Part shown: piece by piece, positions 23,832 through 32,531 of the stretch
Layout: the number at the start of each line of letters is the position of its first letter
Numbering within the stretch: position 1 is the first letter of the stretch
From: an uncultured Collinsella sp.
GTDB lineage: Bacteria > Actinomycetota > Coriobacteriia > Coriobacteriales > Coriobacteriaceae
Assembly: GCA_905208975.1 (NCBI GenBank)
Contig: CAJLRE010000003.1
Location: forward strand, 6,884-70,883
Direction: 5' to 3'
Length of the DNA: 64,000 nt
The notes under the pieces: model-generated
Told to the model about the DNA's origin: nothing
What the model saw: the letters and a program-made list of their open reading frames with translations, nothing else
Databases searched by the model: none
Position numbers and translations under genes: made by a program

Positions 23832-26549
23832 ATGGCAGCAACGGATATCGAGCGCGGACTCTCGACCGCCGAGGTCGAGGAGCGCATCGCCGCCGGTAAG
23901 ATCAACCGCAACATGGAGCTCAAGACCAAGTCGGTCAAAGAGCTCATCATCGAGAACCTCTGCACGCTGTTCAATTTGATCAACGTGATCTTGGCGTTCC
24001 TGGTCATTTTGACCGGTTCGTTTAAGAACCTGACGTTTCTGTTCGTGGTGTTTCTCAATACCGCTATTGGCGTCATTCAGTCCATGCGTTCCAAGAAGAT
24101 GGTCGATAAGCTCACGCTGCTGACCTCCAAGAAGGCCATCGCGGTGCGCGACGGCGCCGAGGTGGAGCTCGACCTGGACCAGATCGTGCTCGATGACATC
24201 ATCCGCCTGGGGCGCGGCGATCAGATTCCCGCTGACGCCGTGGTGGTTTCGGGCGAGGCGCTCGTGAACGAGAGCCTGCTGACGGGTGAGAGCGATCTTA
24301 TTAAGAAACAGCCCGGTTCCGAGCTCATGAGCGGCAGCTTTATCGACTCGGGCCTGCTGCGCGCCCGCGTGATCCATGTCGGCGCCGACAACTACGTGGC
24401 CAAAATTAATAACGAGGCGAAGTACGTCAAAAAGGTCAATTCCGAGATCATGAACGCGCTTAACGCCATCGTGCGCTTTGCGAGCATCATCATGATCCCG
24501 CTCGGTTTGGCGTTGTTTGCCTCGAGCGTGAGCGAGCTGTGGGATGCCGCGGGAACCCCAGGCAATAGCGCGCTTTCGTGGTGCTTCTCTGAGCTGTTGG
24601 CTGGTCATGTGCCTTCGTCGGCGCTGCTGTCCACGGTGGGCGCCCTGCTGGGCATGATCCCGCAAGGCCTGGTGTTGCTGACCTCGTCGGTGCTCGCCAT
24701 CGCCACGGTGCGTCTGGCCCGCCGCAAGGTACTCGCGCAGCAGCTCTACTGCATTGAGACGCTCGCGCGCGTCGACGTGCTGTGCCTGGACAAGACGGGC
24801 ACCATCACGTCGGGCCGCATGGAGGTCGAGGGTACCTATCCGCTGCCGGTCGAGGGTATGGGTGCGGGGGAGGGCGACGCCGCCGTTCCCGTCGATACCA
24901 CGGTGCTCGATTTTGCTCTGGCTAACGTGGCGCGTGCGACTTCGGCCGATGCCAACGAGACCTGTCAGGCGCTGCTCAACTATTACGCCGACCGTCCGGT
25001 CGAGGTGTCCGAGCCGCTGTCGGTCATTCCGTTCTCGTCTTCCAAAAAGTGGAGCGGCGCGTCGTTTGCACAGGGCTCATATGTGATGGGTGCGGCGCAG
25101 TTTGTGCTCTCTGATCGTGCGTTTGCCCAGGTCGAGAACCGTGTCGCCGAGCTTGCCGATACCTGCCGCGTGCTCGTGGTGGCGCGCGTTGACGGCTTTA
25201 CGCCCGATGGCGATATGGTGGGCGAGGCCGAGCCCGTGGGCTTTGTGACCATACGCGACGAGATCCGTACCTCGGCGGCCGAGACCATCGGCTACTTTAA
25301 CGAGCAGGGCGTGACTCTCAACGTGATCAGTGGCGACGACCCGCGTACGGTGTCGTCGATCGCGCGCGTGGTGGGCGTGCCGGGGGCGGACGCTTATGTG
25401 GACGCCACGACGCTCGATACGCCGGCCAAGCTCGATGCCGCAGTGGACCGCTACCATGTCTTTGGTCGTGTGACCCCGCAGCAGAAGCGCGAGCTCGTGC
25501 AGGCGCTCAAGCGCCGCGAGCACACCGTGGCCATGACAGGCGACGGCGTCAACGACGTGCTGGCGCTCAAGGAGGCCGACTGCTCCGTGGCCATGGCGGC
25601 AGGCTCCGATGCCGCGCGTAACGTGGCCGAGATCGTGCTCGTCGACAACGACTTTGCCTCGATGCCCGCCGTGGTGGCCGAGGGCCGTCGCTCCATCAAC
25701 AACCTGCAGCGTTCGGCTTCGCTGTTCCTGACTAAGACGCTGTTCTCGATGGGCCTGGCGGCGCTGTGCATCGCGCTGCCGCCGTACCCTTTCGAGCCGA
25801 TTCAGATGACGCTCATCAACTTCTTCTGCATTGGCGCGCCGGGCTTTGTGTTGGGCTTGGAGCCCAACAATGCTCGCGTGAAGGGGTCGTTCCTGACGAA
25901 CGTGCTCAAGCGGGCACTGCCGGCGTCGATTGCGGTCATTTTGGCCGCGGCGCTCGATATCTTTGTGGCGCGCGTGTTTGGCTTTAGCCAGCTCACGCTG
26001 TCTACGATGTGCCTGCTTACGTCGTGCGCGGCGAGCGTCAGCCTGATCTGGCGCATCTCGCAGCCTCTCACGCCCTTACGTGTGGTGCTCTTCGTGTTTG
26101 TTGTCGCCGGCATCCTGGTGGGCGTTATCGGATTCCCGGAGCTGCTGTCTATTGCCAACCTGTCGATGGGCCAGATGGTAATCTTGGCTGTCATCGTGGT
26201 CTTTACCTGCTCGGTGTTCTTTAAGCTCGCCACGATGATGGATTCGCTCAAGCCGCGTCGTCGTCATGCCGCAACTGGTTTTGGCCGCGGTGTGCGCGTC
26301 CACCTGGGTCGCGGTGGCGGCAAGGTGAGCTCGACGGGTTCGACGGCCGAGCGTTTTGCCAAGCGCGTCGCCGCCGACATGGCGCAGCGCCGCGAAGATC
26401 GCACCGCTCGCGAGGCCGAGGCCCGCGCACTCGAGGGCGTGGCCCAGGCCCAGCCCAAGAAAAAGAAGGGTAGCGGAGCCAAGCGCTCTCGCGTAACCAA
26501 GTCCGCCCAAGGCATCAAAGTCTCGATGCCGAGCAAAAAGAAGAAGTAA
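23832..26549 (+). CDS. CtpE-like cation-translocating P-type ATPase
   Basis: This 905-residue ATPase has the actuator motif TGES at residues 151-154, the phosphorylated Asp in DKTGT (D320) and the hinge GDGVND near 570. Membrane helix pairs lie near 60-95 and 215-300, with six more after ~620. The N-terminus (GLSTAEVEERIAAGKIN) and actuator context resemble mycobacterial CtpE, a calcium-linked importer, more than CopA or KdpB. No CPC metal motif is seen. The last ~70 residues are strikingly basic and Lys/Arg-rich (PKKKKGSG, PSKKKK). GTG 23817 and ATG 23820 are in or near frame, but 23832 follows GGGA at a good distance. Confidence 0.85.
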   Translation: MAATDIERGLSTAEVEERIAAGKINRNMELKTKSVKELIIENLCTLFNLINVILAFLVILTGSFKNLTFLFVVFLNTAIGVIQSMRSKKMVDKLTLLTSKKAIAVRDGAEVELDLDQIVLDDIIRLGRGDQIPADAVVVSGEALVNESLLTGESDLIKKQPGSELMSGSFIDSGLLRARVIHVGADNYVAKINNEAKYVKKVNSEIMNALNAIVRFASIIMIPLGLALFASSVSELWDAAGTPGNSALSWCFSELLAGHVPSSALLSTVGALLGMIPQGLVLLTSSVLAIATVRLARRKVLAQQLYCIETLARVDVLCLDKTGTITSGRMEVEGTYPLPVEGMGAGEGDAAVPVDTTVLDFALANVARATSADANETCQALLNYYADRPVEVSEPLSVIPFSSSKKWSGASFAQGSYVMGAAQFVLSDRAFAQVENRVAELADTCRVLVVARVDGFTPDGDMVGEAEPVGFVTIRDEIRTSAAETIGYFNEQGVTLNVISGDDPRTVSSIARVVGVPGADAYVDATTLDTPAKLDAAVDRYHVFGRVTPQQKRELVQALKRREHTVAMTGDGVNDVLALKEADCSVAMAAGSDAARNVAEIVLVDNDFASMPAVVAEGRRSINNLQRSASLFLTKTLFSMGLAALCIALPPYPFEPIQMTLINFFCIGAPGFVLGLEPNNARVKGSFLTNVLKRALPASIAVILAAALDIFVARVFGFSQLTLSTMCLLTSCAASVSLIWRISQPLTPLRVVLFVFVVAGILVGVIGFPELLSIANLSMGQMVILAVIVVFTCSVFFKLATMMDSLKPRRRHAATGFGRGVRVHLGRGGGKVSSTGSTAERFAKRVAADMAQRREDRTAREAEARALEGVAQAQPKKKKGSGAKRSRVTKSAQGIKVSMPSKKKK

Positions 26550-26652
26550 CTACGCGCCCTGGCGATGTTGAATTGGTGCCTTGCTCCTGTGGGGCCGTGG
26601 CGATGTTATGCTCTAACCTCGATTATTTGAATTGCTTCGAAAAGAGGATGCC

Positions 26653-27795
26653 GTGATCTGCCCGCATTGCCTTAAGACTATCGAGGACGGCGCCTCGTTC
26701 TGCCCCTACTGCAACGCCTATGTGGGTCCGGGCGATGGTCCCGAGCACACCGAGTTCGTGTTCTGTGAGGGCTGCGGTGCTCGTCTTTCTCCGCATGATC
26801 GTACGTGCCCCAAATGCGGACGCCCCGCTCCGGGTATCCTCTCCGAGGATGCGGCAGCATCCGACCTGGCAGCGGGCCGCACGGCGGGCTTTCCGCGCCT
26901 AACGCAAGAGCAGATCGATACCGAGGTGCCGCATGCGCCGGCCTCTGCCGCTGCGGTGCTTTCGGACGCCGCCGACCCCAATGAGACCTGCGTGCTGCCA
27001 GCTTTCGATAAGGATTTCGGTATCCCCAAGGTCGATATTCCCACGCCCGTTTCCCTGCATGACGATGCTCAAAAACCCAAGCGCAAGGTGCACCCCGACG
27101 AGGACGCCTATCACAAGCATAAGCGTCATATTCCCAAGCCGCTCATTATCATCGCGGTCCTTGCCGTCGTGTGCGGTGGTGCCTATTGGTTCGTGACGAC
27201 CGATCCCATGGGTGTTATGCCTGGCTTCTACGACCAGTTTGGCCAAGCTGCACAAACCACCTTCCCCACGCGTCAAAAGGGCGAGGCGACTGAGGACGAT
27301 ACCAAGCAGGGCGATTCTGCCGAGGTGGTTCAGGAAGAAACCGTGCTCACCGATGATCAGCTCTATACCAGGCTCGACGGTCTGTATCAGACCATCGTGT
27401 CCTACGCTGACGAGGACCAGATCGGCGAGGTCATCGATTCCTTTAACAACGGTTATCTCCGAACGCCGCTGTCCACCCGTCAGGAGCTGTCGCAGAGTGC
27501 CTACGCCCTGCGCGACCAGATCAAAAAGACGCAAGATGAGCTCAACAACCTGAAAGTACAGGACGATACGGTCTATGCGGATGACATCGCCCACTTAAAG
27601 CAGCTTGCCGAGTGGATGTATGAGCGCGTCGACGTGATCTGCCAGAGCTGGGATATCTCGCTGGCCATTCCCGATGGCGAGTCGATGAGTTCCCACCAAA
27701 GCGAGATCCTGGCGCCCATCGCGCAGGGCGGCAACAGCGCGCTGAACCAGTACGATGCCAATGTGGGTTCCTGGAAGCCGCAGCAGCGTTCCTAA
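26653..27795 (+). CDS. Zinc-ribbon membrane-anchored protein of unknown function
   Basis: This 380-residue protein starts with two Cys-rich ribbons: CPHC...CPYC (residues 3-24) and CEGC...CPKC (about 38-57). A Pro/Ala-rich linker and a basic stretch (KRKVHPDEDAYHKHKRH) follow, and then one membrane helix (PLIIIAVLAVVCGGAYWFV, near 165-185) leading to a ~190-residue extracytoplasmic domain with coiled-coil-like Lys/Asp/Gln helices. The cytoplasmic zinc ribbons and outer domain suggest a sensor or scaffold. GTG 26653 has AAAGAGG five bases upstream, and the TTG at 26632 does not. No recognised family beyond the ribbon. Confidence 0.6.
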   Translation: MICPHCLKTIEDGASFCPYCNAYVGPGDGPEHTEFVFCEGCGARLSPHDRTCPKCGRPAPGILSEDAAASDLAAGRTAGFPRLTQEQIDTEVPHAPASAAAVLSDAADPNETCVLPAFDKDFGIPKVDIPTPVSLHDDAQKPKRKVHPDEDAYHKHKRHIPKPLIIIAVLAVVCGGAYWFVTTDPMGVMPGFYDQFGQAAQTTFPTRQKGEATEDDTKQGDSAEVVQEETVLTDDQLYTRLDGLYQTIVSYADEDQIGEVIDSFNNGYLRTPLSTRQELSQSAYALRDQIKKTQDELNNLKVQDDTVYADDIAHLKQLAEWMYERVDVICQSWDISLAIPDGESMSSHQSEILAPIAQGGNSALNQYDANVGSWKPQQRS

Positions 27796-27833
27796 AATTA
27801 GTTCGCCATAGTCGGCATAACCTACGTGCGCAA

Positions 27834-27863
27834 TTGATGTAAACCCGTGCTTATTGCTACAAT
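27834..27863 (+). promoter_or_regulatory. Promoter of the cyclophilin gene
   Basis: TTGATG (27834-27839) and TACAAT (27858-27863) are 18 bases apart and lie 40 bases before the ATG. Confidence 0.65.
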
Positions 27864-27902
27864 TCGTACAAATATGCTTTAAACGCACGAGGAAGGAACC
27901 AC

Positions 27903-28445
27903 ATGTTTGGTTTTAAGAAAGAGCTCTACACGCCCGAGTATCAGCTTGCCGGCGACGAGTGCGCCGTAATCGAGACGTCGAAGGGTACCATCAAGGTCAA
28001 GTTTGACGGCGAGGGCGCTCCCATTCATGTCGCGAACTTCTGCGAGCTTTCCACGATGGGTTTCTATGATGGCCTTAAGTTCCATCGCTATGTGCCCGGT
28101 TTTGTTATCCAAGGTGGCGACCCCAATACCCGCGACATGTCCGGCGCCGACGTCGCTGCCGGCCTTGAGGGCCCCGACGGCATGCCCGGTACCGGTGGCC
28201 CCGGCTACTGCATCAAGGGCGAGTTTGCCACTAATCCGCGCAACAGCCATGTCGATGGCGCCCTTGCCATGGCACGCTCCATGGACCCCGATTCCGCGGG
28301 TTCGCAGTTCTACTTCTGCCTGGGTGCCCAGCATAACCTCGATTCCGGTTACACCGTCTTTGGCACCACGGTCGAGGGTCTCGATGTGATTTCGCAGCTG
28401 CGTGCCGGCGACGAGATCGTCCATGTCGAGATCGTTCACGAGTAA
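27903..28445 (+). CDS. Cyclophilin-type peptidyl-prolyl cis-trans isomerase
   Basis: This 180-residue protein is a single cyclophilin domain with FHRYVPGFVIQGGDP (catalytic Arg and Phe region), GSQFYFCLG and YTVFGTTVEGLDV. It lacks a signal peptide and so acts in the cytoplasm as a proline isomerase and folding helper. A ribosome binding site (AGGAAGG) precedes the ATG, and the TPR membrane gene starts 11 bases after its stop, so the two are probably co-transcribed. Confidence 0.93.
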   Translation: MFGFKKELYTPEYQLAGDECAVIETSKGTIKVKFDGEGAPIHVANFCELSTMGFYDGLKFHRYVPGFVIQGGDPNTRDMSGADVAAGLEGPDGMPGTGGPGYCIKGEFATNPRNSHVDGALAMARSMDPDSAGSQFYFCLGAQHNLDSGYTVFGTTVEGLDVISQLRAGDEIVHVEIVHE

Positions 28446-28456
28446 AGGGGGCTTCC

Positions 28457-29761
28457 TTGAATAGCCAGCTGATCCAACAGGGCCGCGCCGCTTACCGCGC
28501 GGGTGATTTTTCCGCTGCAGCCCAGATGCTTGGGGCGGCAAAGACTCCCGATGAGATTATGGGCGAGGCCGATCACCTTCGTGGCAACGCCTTGATGCAC
28601 CTGGGCATGTATGCCGAGGCCGCCGAGGCCTATGCCGCCGCCCTCAACGACGGCACCTACGGCAAGCGCGGCGCGCTGCTCACCAACCGCGGCAAGGCGC
28701 TTGCCGCCGTGGGCGACTACACGACGGCCGCTCAGGCGTTCTCTGCTGCTACGCAGGATGCTTCCTATGCCACGCCGTTCAAGGCCTATCTGGGCCTGGG
28801 CAATGCGCTGTTCCAGTCGGGCGACTATGCCAACGCGGGAACCGCCTTCCGTCAGGCTGCCATCGACGGCGCCAATCCGGCTCCTGCCGCCGCACTCGGC
28901 GAGCTCGGTCGTTGCTTCATTAAGCTCGGCCGTCCGGCGGATGCCGTGGAGACCTACCGCACGGCTATCGACTTTGCCGGCCCCCGCGACGACACGCGTG
29001 CGCTCAACGCCGGCATGGGTCAGGCGCTTTCTGCCGCCGGCCGTCCCTCCGACGCACTCGATGCCTTTAACGCCGCTACTGCCGATGGCATCTACCAGCT
29101 CACCTCCGAGCAGGCCGATGAGCTTGCCCGCGTGCACGATTCGCTTGCCGCGCTGTCTGCCCAGACGGCTATGGCCACGGCTCCGGCGCCCGCGATGGAC
29201 GCTCCTGCCGTCGATCCTCTCGATCCTACGGGCGCGACCGGTCAGTTTATGCCCGATCCCTCGGACACCGGCTTCTTTACGCTGTCCGAGTCCGAGATGG
29301 TCCAGCAGGACCGTCAGGATCGTAAGCAGGCCAAGGTCCGTCGTCGCCATCGCCACACGGGTCTCAAAGTCTTCATCGTGCTGCTTCTGCTCATTTTGAT
29401 CGCCGCGGGCGGTCTGGGCTTTGCCTACACGCGCGGCTTTGGCTTCCCGTCTCAGGAGTCTGTCGTTACCGATCTGTTCCAGGCTGCCGGCGACGGTGAC
29501 ACCGCAAAGGCCGAGTCTTGTCTGGCCTCGAGCCTGTCCGAGGACGCTAAGTCGATGATCATCTCCTCGATTCCGCAGGGTGCTACCGTGTCCGTCGAGG
29601 GCATGGATCAGTCCATGACCGAGACGACCGCTAAGGTGAAGGCATCGCTGTCCAAGGGCGGCGAGCAGGAGTACACCGTCAAATTCGTGCGCTCCGACAA
29701 CCATATCGGCTGGGCCGTTTCTTCGCTTGATATGGATTTCTCGGCTGCTGACAACCAGTAG
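28457..29761 (+). CDS. TPR-repeat protein with one membrane helix
   Basis: This 434-residue protein begins at TTG 28457 after AAGGGGG. Residues ~5-225 form five or six TPR-like helix pairs, each with Ala/Tyr/Gly-rich packing motifs (for example GNALFQSGDYANAGTAF). A linker with PTGATGQF leads to a basic stretch (KVRRRHRHTG), then a membrane helix (FIVLLLLILIAAGGLGFAY, near 310-328) and a ~110-residue C-terminal domain outside. The cytoplasmic TPRs suggest a scaffold that touches a partner inside and a DUF4878-like domain outside. Specific function is unknown. It is co-transcribed with the cyclophilin. Confidence 0.7.
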   Translation: MNSQLIQQGRAAYRAGDFSAAAQMLGAAKTPDEIMGEADHLRGNALMHLGMYAEAAEAYAAALNDGTYGKRGALLTNRGKALAAVGDYTTAAQAFSAATQDASYATPFKAYLGLGNALFQSGDYANAGTAFRQAAIDGANPAPAAALGELGRCFIKLGRPADAVETYRTAIDFAGPRDDTRALNAGMGQALSAAGRPSDALDAFNAATADGIYQLTSEQADELARVHDSLAALSAQTAMATAPAPAMDAPAVDPLDPTGATGQFMPDPSDTGFFTLSESEMVQQDRQDRKQAKVRRRHRHTGLKVFIVLLLLILIAAGGLGFAYTRGFGFPSQESVVTDLFQAAGDGDTAKAESCLASSLSEDAKSMIISSIPQGATVSVEGMDQSMTETTAKVKASLSKGGEQEYTVKFVRSDNHIGWAVSSLDMDFSAADNQ

Positions 29762-29783
29762 TGACCTTATGGGATTTAGCTTT

Positions 29784-29816
29784 GCCCGGCGCTTCACCGC
29801 AAGTGAGGTGCCGGGC
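29784..29816 (+). terminator. Terminator-like hairpin after the TPR gene
   Basis: GCCCGGC (29784-29790) pairs with GCCGGGC (29810-29816), and an inner CTTCAC/GTGAGG extends the stem. The U-tract is weak (TTGCGC). Confidence 0.55.
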
Positions 29817-29876
29817 TTGCGCTAGTATGATGAGCTAGTAGTTTTCCAGCAATCATCCAACACATCAGGAGTTGCG

Positions 29877-30920
29877 TTGTTTTCTTTGATGGATATGTTC
29901 TTCGGTAGCTATGCGGGCGATCTTGCCATCGACCTCGGCACCGCAAATACGCTTGTCTCCGTGCGCGGCAAGGGCATCGTCATTCGCGAGCCCTCCGTTG
30001 TCGCCATCGACAAGAACGACGAGCGCATCCTGGCGGTCGGTATCGAGGCAAAGCGCATGCTCGGCCGTACGCCCGGCAACATCGTGGCCGTTCGTCCCCT
30101 GAAGGACGGCGTCATCGCCGACTTCGATGTTACCGAGGCCATGCTTCGCTACTTTATCGACAAGGCGTCCGAGAAGCGCTATCCGTGGACTCCGCGTCCG
30201 CGTGTTGTCGTCTGCGTTCCCTCCGGTGTCACGTCGGTCGAGAAGCGCGCTGTCTTTGAGGCCACGATCCAGGCCGGTGCCCGCCAGGCCTATCTGATCG
30301 AAGAGCCTATGGCAGCTGCTATCGGCGCCGACCTGCCCGTCGAGGAACCCACCGGCTCCATGGTCATCGACATCGGTGGCGGTACCACCGAGGTTGCCGT
30401 TATCGCTATGGGCGGCATCGTCGTCTCGCAGTCCATTCGTATTGCCGGCGACGAGTTCGACCAGGCCATCCTCACGCACGTTCGTGATGCCTACAACCTG
30501 GCCATCGGCGAGCGTACGGCAGAGGACATCAAGATCAAGGTCGGCTCCGCCGTGCCGCTCAAGGATGAGCTCGACGTCGAGGTCAACGGTCGCGACGTGA
30601 TCACCGGTCTGCCCAAGACCGTGCGCATCGAGAGCGAGGAGATTCGTCGCGCACTCAACAAGCCGCTCGACGAGATGGCCAAGGCCGTCAAGGACGCACT
30701 CGACGCTACGCCTCCCGATCTTGCCTCGGACCTTATGTACTACGGCATTTTGCTGACCGGTGGCGGCGCGCTGCTGCGCGGGCTCGACGTGCGCCTGCGC
30801 GATGAGACCGGTGTTTCGGTCAACGTCAGCCCCACGGCGCTCGATAACGTCGTTAACGGCTGTGCCCGCGTGCTCGAGGCCAATGCGTTTGATGGCGGCT
30901 TCGTCCAGACCAATGCTTAA
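29877..30920 (+). CDS. mreB: Rod shape-determining protein MreB
   Basis: This 347-residue actin homologue polymerises along the membrane and guides lateral wall synthesis. DLGTANTLVSVRGKG is the phosphate-1 loop, FDVTEAMLRYFI follows, and VIDIGGGTTEVAVIA is the phosphate-2 loop. GGALLRGLDVRL marks the adenosine motif. The N-terminal SLMDMFFG is amphipathic and suits membrane contact. TTG 29877 has AGGAG five bases upstream. It leads a five-gene elongasome operon (mreBCD, PBP2, rodA). Rod shape or preseptal elongation is implied. Confidence 0.97.
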   Translation: MFSLMDMFFGSYAGDLAIDLGTANTLVSVRGKGIVIREPSVVAIDKNDERILAVGIEAKRMLGRTPGNIVAVRPLKDGVIADFDVTEAMLRYFIDKASEKRYPWTPRPRVVVCVPSGVTSVEKRAVFEATIQAGARQAYLIEEPMAAAIGADLPVEEPTGSMVIDIGGGTTEVAVIAMGGIVVSQSIRIAGDEFDQAILTHVRDAYNLAIGERTAEDIKIKVGSAVPLKDELDVEVNGRDVITGLPKTVRIESEEIRRALNKPLDEMAKAVKDALDATPPDLASDLMYYGILLTGGGALLRGLDVRLRDETGVSVNVSPTALDNVVNGCARVLEANAFDGGFVQTNA

Positions 30921-30941
30921 TTTCCAAAAGGTGGATTCCAT

Positions 30942-31940
30942 TTGGCACGATCTTCGGGTTTCTCCACAAATCTGAATACCAAGCGACAATCAACGGGTAT
31001 GCGCCCGTTGATTGTTTTCAGCCTGATTTCGGTGTTGCTGCTCACGTTTTACATCCGCGAGGGCGAGGCAGGACCGATTCATGCCGTGCGCTCGGGCGTG
31101 ACGACGATTACCTCGCCGGTGCGCTTTGTGGGCTCGGCTGTGGCGGCTCCCTTCAATGCGATCGGTAACGTGTTCTCTAACCTTACGGCGTCGCAGGACA
31201 CGCTTGACGAGCTTAAGAAGCAAAACGAGGAACTGACCTCTAAGGTTGCCGAGCTCTCCGAGGCTCAAAAGACCGCCGAGCGACTGGAGGGGCTGGTCGG
31301 CCTGCAGTCGACCTACAACCTCAAATCAACCGCAGCTCGTATCGTCGGCGCTTCGGGCGATGCCTGGACCTCGACCGTCACCATCGATAAGGGTTCTGCC
31401 GACGGTCTTACCATCAACATGCCTGTGACGAGTTCTGCCGGTGTCATAGGCCAGATTATCGAGGTCTCGGCCAAGACGTCCACCGTGCGCCTGATTGGCG
31501 ACGAGAACTCGGGCGTGTCCGCTATGGTGCAGGACACGCGCGCCCAGGGCATGCTGCAGGGTCAGGCTGACGGCACGCTGCGTCTTGAGTACGTGAGCGT
31601 CGACTCCGACGTTAAGGTTGGCGACATCATCGTGACCTCGGGCATTGGCGGTGTGTTCCCCAAGGGTCTACCGCTCGGCACCGTCTCGTCTGTTGAGAAA
31701 TCGGCTAACGACGTGTACTACACCATTGTGGTGCGCGCCCAGACGACGGCCGAGAACAACGAGGAAGTGCTGGTCATCACCTCGCTGACCGACGAACAGT
31801 CGGCCTCGGATGAGGACGTGAACACGGCCAACAGCACGCCGCAGGGAACGTCGCGCGATGCTGCGACCAAGACGAAGGACGAGAGCCCGGATGACGGTTC
31901 CGACACGTCCGAGACGACCGATTCCGGCTCGAGCGAGTAG
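30942..31940 (+). CDS. mreC: Rod shape-determining protein MreC
   Basis: This 332-residue bitopic protein has a cytoplasmic N-terminus, a single helix (PLIVFSLISVLLLTFYI), a coiled coil near 80-115 (LDELKKQNEELTSKVAEL) and the two beta-barrel MreC domain, with INMPVTSSAGVIGQI and GDIIVTSGIGGVFPKGLPLG. The C-terminal ~50 residues are acidic and Ser/Thr-rich, an unstructured tail. It bridges the MreB filament and the periplasmic side of the PBP2-RodA machine. TTG 30942 follows AAAGGTGG and lies 21 bases after mreB. Confidence 0.93.
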   Translation: MARSSGFSTNLNTKRQSTGMRPLIVFSLISVLLLTFYIREGEAGPIHAVRSGVTTITSPVRFVGSAVAAPFNAIGNVFSNLTASQDTLDELKKQNEELTSKVAELSEAQKTAERLEGLVGLQSTYNLKSTAARIVGASGDAWTSTVTIDKGSADGLTINMPVTSSAGVIGQIIEVSAKTSTVRLIGDENSGVSAMVQDTRAQGMLQGQADGTLRLEYVSVDSDVKVGDIIVTSGIGGVFPKGLPLGTVSSVEKSANDVYYTIVVRAQTTAENNEEVLVITSLTDEQSASDEDVNTANSTPQGTSRDAATKTKDESPDDGSDTSETTDSGSSE

Positions 31941-31951
31941 GGGGCATGTCC

Positions 31952-32518
31952 ATGGATCTACACGAGCAGGGGATGAGCTCCCGTACGTTTGTAATCGCCG
32001 CCATCGTGTGCGTGCTGCTGCAGGCAGGCCTGGCACCGCAGATCTCCATTGCGGGCGGTCGCGTCAACTTTATGATTATCCTGGTGTGCATAAGCGTGTT
32101 CTCGGGCGACCCGACCCGTGCCGTCGTGTGCGGTTTTTGCAGCGGCTTGTTCTATGACCTTTCCGCTGCCGTGCCGGTGGGCGTTATGTCGCTCCTGCTG
32201 ACCGTGGGTTCTTTTGCCCTGGTGCATAGCGCCGCCGGTCAGACGGGCGGTACCCCGAGTGCGCGCGGCATCACGGTGGGTGCCTTCGCGCTCGTCATTA
32301 ATGTGATCTACAGCATCATCTTGCTGTTTATGGGTTTGGAGACGAGCTTTGTCGTGGCGATCTTCGGCCATGCGCTGCCGTCTTCGATCCTGACGGGTTT
32401 GGTTGCCATTCCGTTTTTGATGTCCGGCGTCGTGCCGCAGTCCGGTTATGGATTCTCCGCACGTGGCGGACGCCAGACGGGCATGCGCTTTAAGCCCAAG
32501 ACCCGTAAGCTCAAATAG
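31952..32518 (+). CDS. mreD: Rod shape-determining protein MreD
   Basis: This 188-residue protein has five or six membrane helices and the family motif IAGGRVNFMIILVCISVFSGD with GFCSGLFYDLSAAVPVG, typical of MreD in Actinomycetota and Firmicutes. It completes the MreBCD core. Two ATGs, at 31946 and 31952, are possible. The GGGGG at 31940-31944 suits 31952 better (seven bases). The C-terminus is basic (MRFKPKTRKLK). Confidence 0.88.
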   Translation: MDLHEQGMSSRTFVIAAIVCVLLQAGLAPQISIAGGRVNFMIILVCISVFSGDPTRAVVCGFCSGLFYDLSAAVPVGVMSLLLTVGSFALVHSAAGQTGGTPSARGITVGAFALVINVIYSIILLFMGLETSFVVAIFGHALPSSILTGLVAIPFLMSGVVPQSGYGFSARGGRQTGMRFKPKTRKLK

Positions 32519-32531
32519 GGGAGGCTCGTAG

